From Bolinopsis microptera (lineage: Eukaryota > Ctenophora > Tentaculata > Lobata > Bolinopsidae), in NCBI RefSeq assembly GCF_026151205.1, contig NC_087084.1, positions 7,861,394-7,925,393 on the forward strand: 64,000 nt of DNA, written 5' to 3'. The notes under the pieces are model-generated. The model had not been told where the DNA came from, did not search any database, and saw nothing but the letters and a program-made list of their open reading frames with translations. The position numbers were made by a program, and so were the translations under genes. Positions within the stretch are counted from its first letter, which is position 1; each line of letters opens with the position of its first letter. Shown piece after piece: positions 22,281 through 34,600 of the stretch.

Positions 22281-25158
22281 AATCACAGCCTAATGCCGAA
22301 AAACTGTTTACGGACTAAACAAAAGATAACTGGCGAAATTTTGTTTTAAAACAAGTTTTCCAAAAACTACTCGTAACCATAAATATTTACAACTGGGTTA
22401 CTTAAATTATTATCGAATGAAATGGCGAATTTACGTTGTCGAAATCGTATTACTTATCGACCAAGGTTAACCGGGCCAGCTACACCGAACCAATGTGGAC
22501 CCTTCTCCTCCCTAAACTCCCTGATGTCAACTCTCGCTCCGTGTCAACTCTCCAATTCCAGCAACGCAGATGGACTCCTGGCGGGCGCCAGTTTGGAAGA
22601 AAGGGACGTGTAAGAACCTCGCCCCCCCCCCCCCCCCCCCCCCCTCGTTTTTGCCTCTCAGTTAATAGCTGAGTACAGAGATTTGACACTTAAACTTCAT
22701 ACCTCATTCAAACCGTGGTGGACCTTACGGGACCTCCCCAGCAGCGAATGAAGGCTCATTAGAAGATAGCAGCGGCAAGACTTCCACCACCTTCGGGAGC
22801 GCGCCAATCACCCCGAGCAACTATTCATGTGGTGACCAATCACGGAGTCCCGAACCGGGTGTCATGACGGCGAAACCCCGCATCTAAGTGGACAAGGAGA
22901 GGATGTTAAAAATGAGCTGGCACGATCAATTATAGAACCGCTAATTTTAGACGGTAATTACCACAATTTGGGAGACCACCCGAGATGGCGAACTTCCGGT
23001 CACCTCACTTCGACTTTTTCAACTCCGATTCCGGCCACTCGACCTCCGGTTCCTGCACTGACCCTCCCGAGTCCCTCCAGATCGCGTCTTCTTGGCGACT
23101 GATAGACGAGATCAGACTCATCTTCGGACTTGCAAAAGGATGCCGACTCATTGAGCTGTAGATGGCGAATGCAGATCAATCTAGAACGAGCACTTCAACT
23201 CTCACGCCCAACTTGTCCTAGCGCGGTTAACTCGGTCGATACTATTAGTCAGTGTAATAAGCGCCAAGCGCGAGCACAATAAAATAAATCCACCGTGTAG
23301 CAATTTTCGCTAAAAATGCTACACGGCGCTTGTTCGCCGCGCGTGCTTTTCAGTTCATCAAGACGAAACTTTTAGTACTAATATTTTAAGATTTAAAGGA
23401 AAATTATTTTCAAAAATTTTTAATCTGAACACAAGGGTCCCCCCTTGTGTGAAATTTTGAACAAATTTTTGTGCTTCAAATATTATAATTTTGGTACTAA
23501 AAGTTGCGTCTGACTAAGTTCATTACGATCCTGTATGAATTATTTCAAAATATTCAATATGTTAGGAGTTATAGGCATTTTAAGCAATAGATTACCCATT
23601 TTCCGTCCTTTGTACACTCTTGCGATGCACAAAAGGCCATCATACAGCTCGAAGTTATCGTGCTACACGGTGAATTTTCATTATTCACACTTAGAGGCAA
23701 CTTTTGGTACCACATTTATCAAAATCAGAAACAAAAAATTCTGTGCCAGCTCATGGCGCTTATTACATAGACTATATATTCTATTGTACTATAACATGAT
23801 ATTCCATACTATTTACCTTGATGACCAGACGTTCTGCTGGTCTTTTTATGAACTGTCATTAATCGTTTACACTACAAACCGCTAAAACTACTATACTCAG
23901 AATCTTCAAAGCTATGATTGAAAGTTGAGTCGTAACAATTACCAGGAGTGTTGAATGCAACAAGTAAATTTGAATCCTTGACACAGAATGCCGTATTTAA
24001 TTACGAACTTAACTCGTACAGTTTCAGAGGGATACAAGTTCTTGGCGAATAAGAGTACCACCACACTGGTGGGGCCTATCGATGCTGACGACCCTCACGC
24101 TAGTCATCATTAGAGCGCTCTAGCTACTAGTATTTAGGCAGCAAGTCATTTGACTTGTAGTCGACACTATATACCAGGTGTAGTTAGATCCTATACTGGT
24201 TCTGATAGGATGGAGCCCTATAAATTGCGTAGACCTAGTGACTAGCTAGTAGGTACTCCTACCGGAAGTTCCTATATTACTAGACACTAGTATCGTTATT
24301 ATTTAATAAAACCAACAAAAATAAAGAATAAATACTTTTAAAAGAAGAGGGAAAAAAGGAAAACAAAAAGAAAAAAACTTATCGTCTGCATAACGGAAAA
24401 TTTATACTTCTGAATCAAAGTATTGATTATAATGCTATGTTATTTTAGAATAATTGGAACAATTATTGAATCATGCTGATATTTTAGTATTTATAACATT
24501 AGTACAAAACACGTCTTTTAAGTGTTGTTTACAATGATATGGAACGTATTGACTAATATGTTAGATTAGTAAAATTATAACAATTATAATTTTGCAGTGG
24601 TGACTGGTGAGAACAGATCAGATTATCATTCAATAATTTGGCTCTCATATTAACTTCGGGACATCACTGTCGCAGTTGAATTGCAAAAGTATAAACGGTG
24701 GAAAAGCGTGAACTCGCCCAGTCAAAACCCAGTCTACTGCCAAAATACTGAATTATATATCAGAGCTATAATTAGGGGAGCTGTAAATGGGAAGAAATAG
24801 TTTGAGAGAGAGAGAGAGAGAGATAGAGAGAGAGTGTGAGAAAAAGTGAAACATTTGAGTACCATATTTGGGGTACAAAACCTGAAAACCATCTTAGTAA
24901 CAATAAAGAATGAAATTTTTTGAAAGGTTTGAAGAAAGGGCAGTGAAGAATTTACGATGGAAAATATATTGTAGACATCATAGACAACTGTGGTTACTTT
25001 TTTATGTGTTAATTGCAAATAAATAACGAAACAAATTGCAATAGTTTTCACTCATCTTGATTTTTTTCAAAATAATTTCTTTTACAATCATAACTTTTCA
25101 AAACATAACTTTTACAAATATCTATCTACAATATCCGCTAACTGTCCATTTCAATAAT
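22281..25158. other. intergenic; small hairpin and GA microsatellite
   Basis: 22,420-23,260 is GC-richer than its surroundings and contains a C run (about 22,622-22,644), but no motif is recognised. CCGTGTAGCA (23,293-23,302) and TGCTACACGG (23,317-23,326) form a perfect 10-bp stem. A 116-codon frame at 23,535-23,885 is unrecognised. A (GA)n run lies near 24,804-24,835. Confidence 0.45.
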
Positions 25159-25649
25159 TTAACAACTTCCGCCACAGTCCGATGTCATCCTTTTTCCCGC
25201 CTCCATTTCATCGGGTACAAGGGAGAAAGTGCTGTCACAGCCCATTTTTGAAAAGGCAAACCTCTTTGCCTCAGCATACATGGCTCCACATTCACCTGTA
25301 AGTTCTTTCTCGTACAATACCTTTCCTTTGATCTTGATCTGTAAGACGCCGTCCTTGAGGGACAATGTCCAGGCAGTCTGTCCGCCTCTGTTGCGAGCTT
25401 TCTTTAAAGCTGGAGGTGTCTGGCAGGCACCACATCCGGTGAGGTAGATCCCGGACAGACTCCATTGTAGTCTGCCGATCTGTTGACCGTCTCCGTCAAA
25501 CAGGACGATGGTGTTGAACTTCTTCCGTCTAATGTGAGAACGCACTTGGACTCCTTTGTGGGAGTTGATTAGATCCTGCTTTACTGTACAGTCCATGTTA
25601 GAGCAGTAGCCACACTCAGGAGTCCAGCAGTCACAGGTCGGGTATTGCA
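25159..25649 (-). CDS. gene A last exon: C-terminal Cys-rich domain
   Basis: The acceptor is an AG just above 25,649 (TTATTTCAG read on the minus strand) and the stop is TAA at 25,159-25,161. About 162 residues. It opens with a cysteine cluster ([12 protein letters not shown]), then a stretch that alternates like beta strands ([39 protein letters not shown]), then FAFSKMGC and CGGSC at the end. I do not recognise the family. The alternating pattern suggests a beta-sandwich, which is inference. The gene B exon at 43,842-44,338 is collinear and strongly similar, so this domain is under constraint. Confidence 0.85.
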
Positions 25650-28600
25650 CTGAAATAATAGTTCATAATAGTCTATAAATAGTCAAGACCTAACTAAATT
25701 AAATAAATACATTTAAATTAATTAAAATAAGAACTTCAGGAGGTGTAAATTTATTATAACTTTAAGCATAACATACATTCATAATAATTCTATGTTTAGT
25801 TGCTCAAGCTTTAACATTCTTCAAATCAACGATAACAAGATAATCAGTGCCACATGTCCGAGTTGATAAACATAAAGATGATCCTATTTGATGGCAAACT
25901 GAATTCACTATTACGCTGCAAGAGTAACTAACCATGTCCACAGTCATCTTCTGATGCAGATCCAGCAGCTGCAACTTTGTCTTCAGGACAACTGGTACAA
26001 GAAGAAGCTCCATCACCACTGTAACTGTTCTCTCCACATTGCTGACATCCACTGTCAGTCATGAAGTCTCCAGCAGAGCATGGAGCTGAAATATCAATAT
26101 TTCAATATTTAAAAAACTCGCCATATGATCGATACTTGACAACATTTGTTAATATTCTAAGATGTCCTATCCTATACTGTGAAGTATCTAATTACATAGT
26201 ATGGTTTCATGATAGCAAAGGTTATCATTGTGATTGAATTTGGCTTTTATCAATTAACTCCATTTTACCATATTCACAGTCATCTTCTGATGCAGATCCA
26301 GCAGCTGCAACTTTGTCTTCAGGACAACTAGTACAAGAAGAAACTTCGTCACCACTGTAACTGTTCTCTCCACATTGCTGACATCCACTGTCAGTCATGA
26401 AGTCTCCAGCAGAGCATGGGGCTGAAATATCAATATTTCAATATTTAAAGAACTCGCCATATGATCGATACTTGACAACATTTGTTAATATTCTAACATG
26501 TCCTATCCTATACTATGAAGTATTTAATTACATAGTATGGTTTCATGATAGCGAAGGTAATAATTGTGATTGAATTCGGCTTTTACTCTTTTATCAATTA
26601 ACTCCCTTTTACCATATTCACAGTCATCTTCTGATGCAGATCCAGCAGCTGCAACTTTGTCTTCAGGACAACTAGTACAAGAAGAAGCTCCATCACCACT
26701 GTAACTGTTCTCTCCACATTGCTGACATCCACTGTCAGTCATGAAGTCTCCAGCAGAGCATGGGGCTGAAATATCAATATTTCAATATTTAAAGAACTCA
26801 CCATAGGATCGATACTTGACAACATTTGTTAATATTCTAACATGTCCTATCCTATACTATGAAGTATTTAATTACATAGTATGGTTTCATGATAGCGAAG
26901 GTTATAATTGTGATCGAATTTGGCTTTTATCAATTAACTCCATTTTACCATATTCACAGTCATCTTCTGATGCAGATCCAGCAGCTGCAACTTTGCCTTC
27001 AGGACAACTGGTACAAGAAGAAACTTCGTCACCACTGTAACTGTTCTCTCCACATTGCTGACATCCACTGTCAGTCATGAAGTCTCCAGCCGAGCATGGA
27101 GCTGAAATATCAATATTTCAATATTGAAAGAACTCGCATTGCATAGGATCGATACTTGACAACATTTGTTAATATTCTAAAATGTCCTATCCTATACTAT
27201 GAAGTATTTAATTACATAGTATGGTTTCATGATAGCAAAGGTTATCACTGTGATTGAATTTGGCTTTTTTCAATTAACTCCATTTTACCATATTCACAGT
27301 CATCTTCTGATGCAGATCCAGCAGCTGCAACTTTGTCTTCAGGACAACTAGTACAAGAAGAAGGCTCAACACCACTGTAACTGTTCTCTCCACATTGCTG
27401 ACATCCACTGTCAGTCATGAAGTCTCCAGCAGAGCATGGAGCTGAAATATCAATATTTCAATATTTAAAGAACTCGCCATATGATCAGTACTTGACAACA
27501 TTTGTTAACATTCTAAGATGTCATATCCCATACTATGAAGTATCTAATTACATAGTATGGTTTCATGATAGCGAAAGTTATCACTGTGATTGAATTTGGC
27601 TTTTACTCTTTTATCAATTAACTCCCTTTTACCATATTCACAGTCATCTTCTGATGCAGATCCAGCAGCTGCAACTTTGCCTTCAGGACAACTCGTACAA
27701 GAAGAAGCTTCGTCACCACTGTAACTGTTCTCTCCACATTGCTGACATCCACTGTCAGTCATGTAGTCTCCAGCAGAGCATGGAGCTGAAATATCAATAT
27801 TTCAATATTTTAAAAACTCGCCATAGGATCGATACTTGACAACATTTGTTAATATTCTAAGATGTCATATCCTATACTATGAAGTATTTAATTACATAGT
27901 ATGGTTTCATGGTAGCGAAGGTTATAATTGTGATTGAATTTGGCTTTTATCAATTAACTCCATTTTACCATATTCACAGTCATCTTCTGATGCAGATCCA
28001 GCAGCTGCAACTTTGTCTTCAGGACAACTAGTACAAGAAGAAGCTTCATCACCACTGTAACTGTTCTCTCCACATTGCTGACATCCACTGTCAGTCATGA
28101 AGTCTCCAGCAGAGCATGGAGCTGAAATATCAATATTGCAATATTTAAAGAACTCGCCATATGAACTATTTTTGGCAACATTTGTTAATATTCTAAGATG
28201 TCCTATCCTATACTATGAAGTATTTAATTACATAGTATGGTTTCATGATAGTGAAGGTTATAATTGTGATTGAATTTGGCTTTTATCAATTAACTCCATT
28301 TTACCATATTCACAGTCATCTTCTGATGCAGATCCAGCAGCTGCAACTTTGCCTTCAGGACAACTAGTACAAGAAGAAGCTCCATCACCACTGTAACTGT
28401 TCTCTCCACATTGCTGACATCCACTGTCAGTCATGAAGTCTCCAGCAGAGCATGGAGCTGAAATATCAATATTTCAATATTTAAAGAACTCGCCATATGA
28501 TCGATAATTGACAACATTTTTTAATATTCTAAGATGTCCTATCCTATACTATGAAGTATTTAATTACATAGTATGGTTTCATGATAGTGAAGGTTATAAT

Positions 28601-31600
28601 TGTGATTGAATTTGGCTCTTATCAATTAACTCCATTTTACCATATTCACAGTCATCTTCTGATGCAGATCCAGCAGCTGCAACTTTGTCTTCAGGACAAC
28701 TCGTACAAGAAGAAGCTACATCACCACTGTAACTGTTCTCTCCACATTGCTGACATCCACTGTCAGTCATGAAGTCTCCAGCAGAGCATGGAGCTGAAAT
28801 ATCAATATTTCAACATTTACAGAACTCGCCATAGGATCGATACTTGACAACATTTGTTAATATTCTAAGATGTCCTATCCTATACTATGAAGTATTTAAT
28901 TACATAGTATGGTTTCATGATAGCAAAGGCTATCACTGTGATTGAATTTGGTTTTTATCAATGAACTCCATTTTACCATATTCACAGTCATCTTCTGATG
29001 CAGATCCAGCAGCTGCAACTTTGCCTTCAGGACAACTAGTACAAGAAAAGGCTCCAACATCACTAAAAGAGTTCTCTCGACATTGCTGACATCCATTGTC
29101 AGTCATGTAGTCTCCAGCCGAGCATGGGGCTGAATGAATTTATCACTTTATACTATAATTGAATAAAAAATTACATTAGCGTAAATTTTCAAACCCCACT
29201 TATGCCGGCTTACGCGATATTGTAAATTAATCCTTATGAATAAGTAGGAGATAAAAAATCCCTGCTTAATTAGTTAACTGCTTAATTTATTATTTCTCAA
29301 TTTCTCAATTTCTCAATTTCTCAATTTCTCAATTTCTCAATTTCTTAATTTATTAATTTTTTAATTTTTTAATTTCTTAATTTCTTAATTTCTTAATTTA
29401 TTAATTTCTTAATTTTTTTAATTTTTAATTTTTTAAATATCTATTTGCTTTGTACCTGGTGTTGCTATAATTGGAGCTACGGTCCCGGAAGAAGTCATAT
29501 ACTCCCCAGTAACAACTGAAAATAACCACTTTCAAAACTCTTTAAGTAACGACTTGTAATAAACTGTTTAAGTAACGACTTAAATAAATTCTTAATTACT
29601 CAGGAATCACTTTTTCAGCTCTTTCAGATGAGAAACGATGTCTATGCTTGCTTCAACGAAAATGGAAGGCAAAACTACGAGGTCAGAAATATGAATGATC
29701 TTTTGTTCAAACATTGCTACGCGATCGTTTCTTCACATGAATTTTTTACATTTTCTAACGTTACCAAGCTCCATAAAGCAAAATGTGTAAAATTGAACTT
29801 AAATTCTTACGTCCTTCTCCGGTAAAAGGTTCAGTAACTTCACCATCTCCTCCACCTCCACCTCCACCTCCTTTACCCTTCCCTCTTCTTCGTCCTCTTC
29901 CTCGGCCTCTTCCTCCGCCTCCACCTGCTGACGCCTCTGTAGCTTCCTCTTCTGCAAATAAACTGACTAAGTCGTGTAGTTTTATTGAATCTTTGTTGAA
30001 TTACCATATACGGACGTTTTCCTGGGGTAACATCGCCATATAAGGAAATGTTGCTATGGTTAAAGCACCATATAAGATAGTCTGATTATTTTATAGATTT
30101 GGATACTGCAGGGGAGATGAACCATATATAATATATTTTTGACACATGACAGTGATACTGGGCTTTCATTGGTCAATACTGGAATCTGATTGTTAATTCC
30201 TGTCACGTGTAATTGTATTCTTATCTCTCCACCAGTATCCAAATTTATAGGTTCTCTTAATATAGACACTACATTTAAAGGTTCTCTTGTTATAGACACT
30301 ACATATTTACAGGTTCTCTTAATATAGACACTACATTTATAGTTTTACGTCAAGTTTTTTGCATATACCACCGACTTATTTAATAAATATGATGGCAATA
30401 AATTCAATGAATATACTTCTAACTTTTTCCTTTGCCTTTTTTCTTTCCTTTTCCTCTAGCTTTCCCAGCCGCAGCCTCTGTTATGGAAATTAAGGTTATC
30501 AAATTAATTTTTAAATTAGCAATACATTAATGACAATAAGTTAAATTGTGTTCAACTAATTAATTAATTAATTAATTAATTAATTAATTTTCCATAAAAT
30601 CTAGATACAAAATCATAATTTGGGCACACATTTTTCTCACGCTTTATTTTCGTAAGATACTATAAAAGTAGTAATAAAACATGTATATTTGAATCGGTGT
30701 TTTAACGCCTCAGTGGCATGGAAACTATCTATAATATTAATTTTTAAAGTTCTACCTGCTGCTTTCTTTGCCTTCCTCGCAGCTGCCTTTTCTTTTTTTG
30801 CTATTTGTGAGGATAAAGTGAATTAGATAACATCCTATTGAAATGAGATCTCTTTAAAATTTTAGAATATAAATCAATACTTCATAAAATTCTTATGTAC
30901 ATGTTCATTAGTCGCTTTAGATGGCTTTAACTGAATCTTTGGATTTTGAGTTCTTTTTGAGCTATAAATTTCTAGTTATTATTATTGTTAAATAATAGTA
31001 CAAATATGAATAATAAACCGTGTGTTAACCGTGCCTCAAGCGACCATAATGGTTGCTTTTGGGCAGTTTGTGCCTTAACCCTGCCTTAACCGTGCGTTAA
31101 CCGTGCCTTAAGAACCGTGCCTTATGTAACCCTTGTGCATTAACCGTGCCTTAACCGTGCCTTAACCGTGCCTTAACCGTGCCTTAACCGTGCGTTAACC
31201 GTGCTTTGCCACACTACCGAATTGCCTACGAAGTGGCATCAAATCAAGATTGTTAAACAACATTTATTCATGACATGAATTGTTTGGTTGTTTAACGTAT
31301 TGTTGCCAAAAATGATGACTAAAAATTCCGCAAATTTTATTTTCCGTTAGTTTGCACTAAACTATTAACTATGCATTAATTTGTGCGCTATATAATGCAC
31401 TAAATTGAGCACTATATAATGTACGGGAAATTGGTAGATCACCGACCGGCTATAAGCCGGCTTATAGCCGGCTAAAATTTTTATAGCCGGCTATAAGCCG
31501 GCTTATAGCCGGTTAGTACTAAATTGAGTTCTCTATATGTATGCTGTAATGTACTTAACTATGCTCTATATTGCGCACTATGAGTAAGTTGTACAGTGTG

Positions 31601-34600
31601 CACTTGGAGGGGGATTTATTTAAAACATAAATGTGATACGAAAAGTTTGTTTTAGCTTTCAAAATACATGCGTAAATCGTCTTCAGCTGCCGTCTTAAGT
31701 GTGCACTTATTTGTTGAATTTTGCACTTAAACTTACCTGCCTTTTCCTCCGGAGTAAGTTCCTTCTTTTCTTTCTTTCCTCCTGAAATAGGTTATGCCTT
31801 GTTAATGTTGATTAAAAATCAAGTTAACTTTTACTCTGAGCTCTGGCAATAGTGATAGTAATATTAATATCATTGATAATATTAACATAAGTATAATCAC
31901 TTAAAGTTTAGGGAATTTTGTTTTTACAGCTATGAATCAGTTTATAAAGCTATGAAGCATGAGCTGAATACATCTTTAATCAAAACGCTAATTATTGTAC
32001 TTTAACTAAGTGATGGAAGTAAAATATTACCTCCTCCTGTCTTGTCCTTCTTCTTCTCCTTTTTGCCTGAAGGGATTGTGTGTATACTTTAATGTGTGTA
32101 TGATGATTTTTTATCTGCAAAGCCAAAAAATCACATTTTCTCCCATAACTTTAAAAGGAAACATTTAGGGTGTTTTGTTGTTCACAACTCATATATAAAT
32201 GTGCTAGTTGCATTTATTTTGCAAAGTCTCTAGCACATTCCTATCGAAATTTTTAAAAAAATCTGTAAATATTAAAATGAACAATATGCCTAAATTTGTT
32301 GCTTGGCTTTGAGGTGCAAAAGATCAACTCTCCAGTTAAATAAACACATTTTTGAGGGTATCAAAAACTGCGCCAGAATTCAGAAAACAATTTTGATGTC
32401 AAGCATGAAAACAATCCGATGTTCCTTGACGGACTTTTTGGTCAAAACAAGCCTGAAAAGTAAATTACCACTTTTTGAAATGTATAAAAACGCAGCCGTT
32501 TCAGATACGATATCAAAATTTTGCACACATCTTAAACTAGATATGAATAAACTTCGTGAAAAATTTCAGCTCGATATCACAAGAAATGATTAACTTATAG
32601 CCTCTCCATGAATCAAATTGTGCTTTTCCGAAAAGTGGAAATGCTCCATTGCAAAAATAGGAATCCTCAGCAAAATATTTTTGGCGTGGAAACGGTGCGC
32701 TAGATGGTCACTAAACTTTCTATGGGGTCATTTGGGCTGGACAGGTTTAAGAAACCGGAAACAGGTATCGCTTAATGGTCGTTTAAGGAGATCACTTAAG
32801 ACCCAATGGTCGCTCAATTCAACGGGTCTTAAGCAATCTGTAAGGTTTGTGAGTTAAACCTGCTATCTCGAATATATTATCAAAATAAGCTGTGTCAGAA
32901 CACTTAAATGGTGACCTCTAGGCCTCTAGGGTGACCATAAGTAATTCAAAACATGTAAGTTACTTAATATCAATAAAGTCTGTAAGTGCACATACTGTCT
33001 TCACCGTCCCCGTCGCCACCCTTGTTTTTTCCTTTTTTCTTGTCCGCTAGAAAATAATCAATAAAAGAAATATTGCTTCTTGGATTATGATATTGGCATC
33101 GAAAATGACTTATCTTTATTACTAATCAATTTTCTCTTCAAAATGTCTTTTATTAAGTACACATCATTCAAATTGGTGCGATGGACTCCTACTCTTTCTT
33201 TGTAGTCCTTACACGTTAAACAGTTAATTTATTAATTAATCTTTATTTATTAAAGTTCTGACCTTTGTTTTGAGTAACAGGTTCGTATGTAAATGTATAC
33301 TCTGTCACCTCGGTAGGACCTTCATCTGTCCAATTAGTTACGATTAGTAGAAATCAGTCACAATTAATAACAATTAGTCAATTTAAGTCGCAATATAAGT
33401 CACGAATAGACACAAATTGGCACATGCCAAAGATTTTCAGTTTAATTAGGTTAGATTCATAGTTCGTATAAAATTTGTACATCACAAGATTCAAGAGTAA
33501 CAACCCAAATGAAAACTTACCTTCGTCTTTTTTATTCTTAACTGAGAAGAAATCTATAAATAAATGAAACTTGCTGTTATACACGTAATGATTAATGAAA
33601 GCCTGTTACAAATATATCTACTATGATTTAAATACTGCTATTGAATTAACTGACTGCATTGTTGCTTATAGGCCACAAGCTGCCTGTATGAAAGAAACAC
33701 AATTGCTCTAATAATTAATTGGTTAACTGGTTAACTGCTCTAATATTGTATCGCGTAAAACCATCAGTATTGTTATAATGATTAGTTAAAACTATCATTA
33801 TAAATATAAATACCTATTCATCGGGTTAAATTTTAACCAATTAACTAATTAACCAGTTAGCCAATAAATTAATTAACTAATTAGCTAAGATGGCAAGTAC
33901 GTACGGTACGTACCTTTAAAAATAGCTGTACGGTACGTACTTTTAAACTTGGGCTGAAAGGTACAATGCTTGCAATTGCAAAAAGATGCACAAAAACCAC
34001 GTTCACACGACAACTTTCATGGAAGCTGAATTCGCTCATCGCTGCATTTCAATTTATACCATTAGATTTAGACTTAGAGCAGTTGTACAAGAATGTTCCA
34101 GAAGCAAGAAGGGTTGGACCATGTGACATTGGATTTGGCGCTTTGAATTATGTTGGTTGAAAAAGTTGGCAGATGTTGTTTACGCGATTTTTAGCGCATC
34201 CTCATTAATGTGTGAAACAAACTTTAGAGACTACAAATATCTTATTATATGAATATCTTATTATATGAATAAAAGAAGGCTGAGGCTGAAGCCTCAGCTT
34301 GCTGAAAAACTAGTGTTTATTTACTCCAATAAAAAATTAAAATGTGATACTGATTTTATCTGTCACTGTTCATTTTTATCTCTCACTGTTAATTTACTAT
34401 CTTAATAATTCATGTTCCTCTTCGACTACTACCTCAAATAAAATTATGATAATACTAAAGGAACATTGCAAGTACTCCACTAACTTTGAAAAAAGTTTCA
34501 TTTTTTCCCCAAAAAAGTCTCTACCCTATAGGGCCTGTACGGTACGTACCTTTAAAAGTAGCTGTACCGTACGTACTTAAAGCCCTGTACCGTACGTACT

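Noticed and set aside
31041-31205. CRISPR-like array
   Set aside because: Contiguous 11-bp tandem repeat without spacers, in an animal intron.
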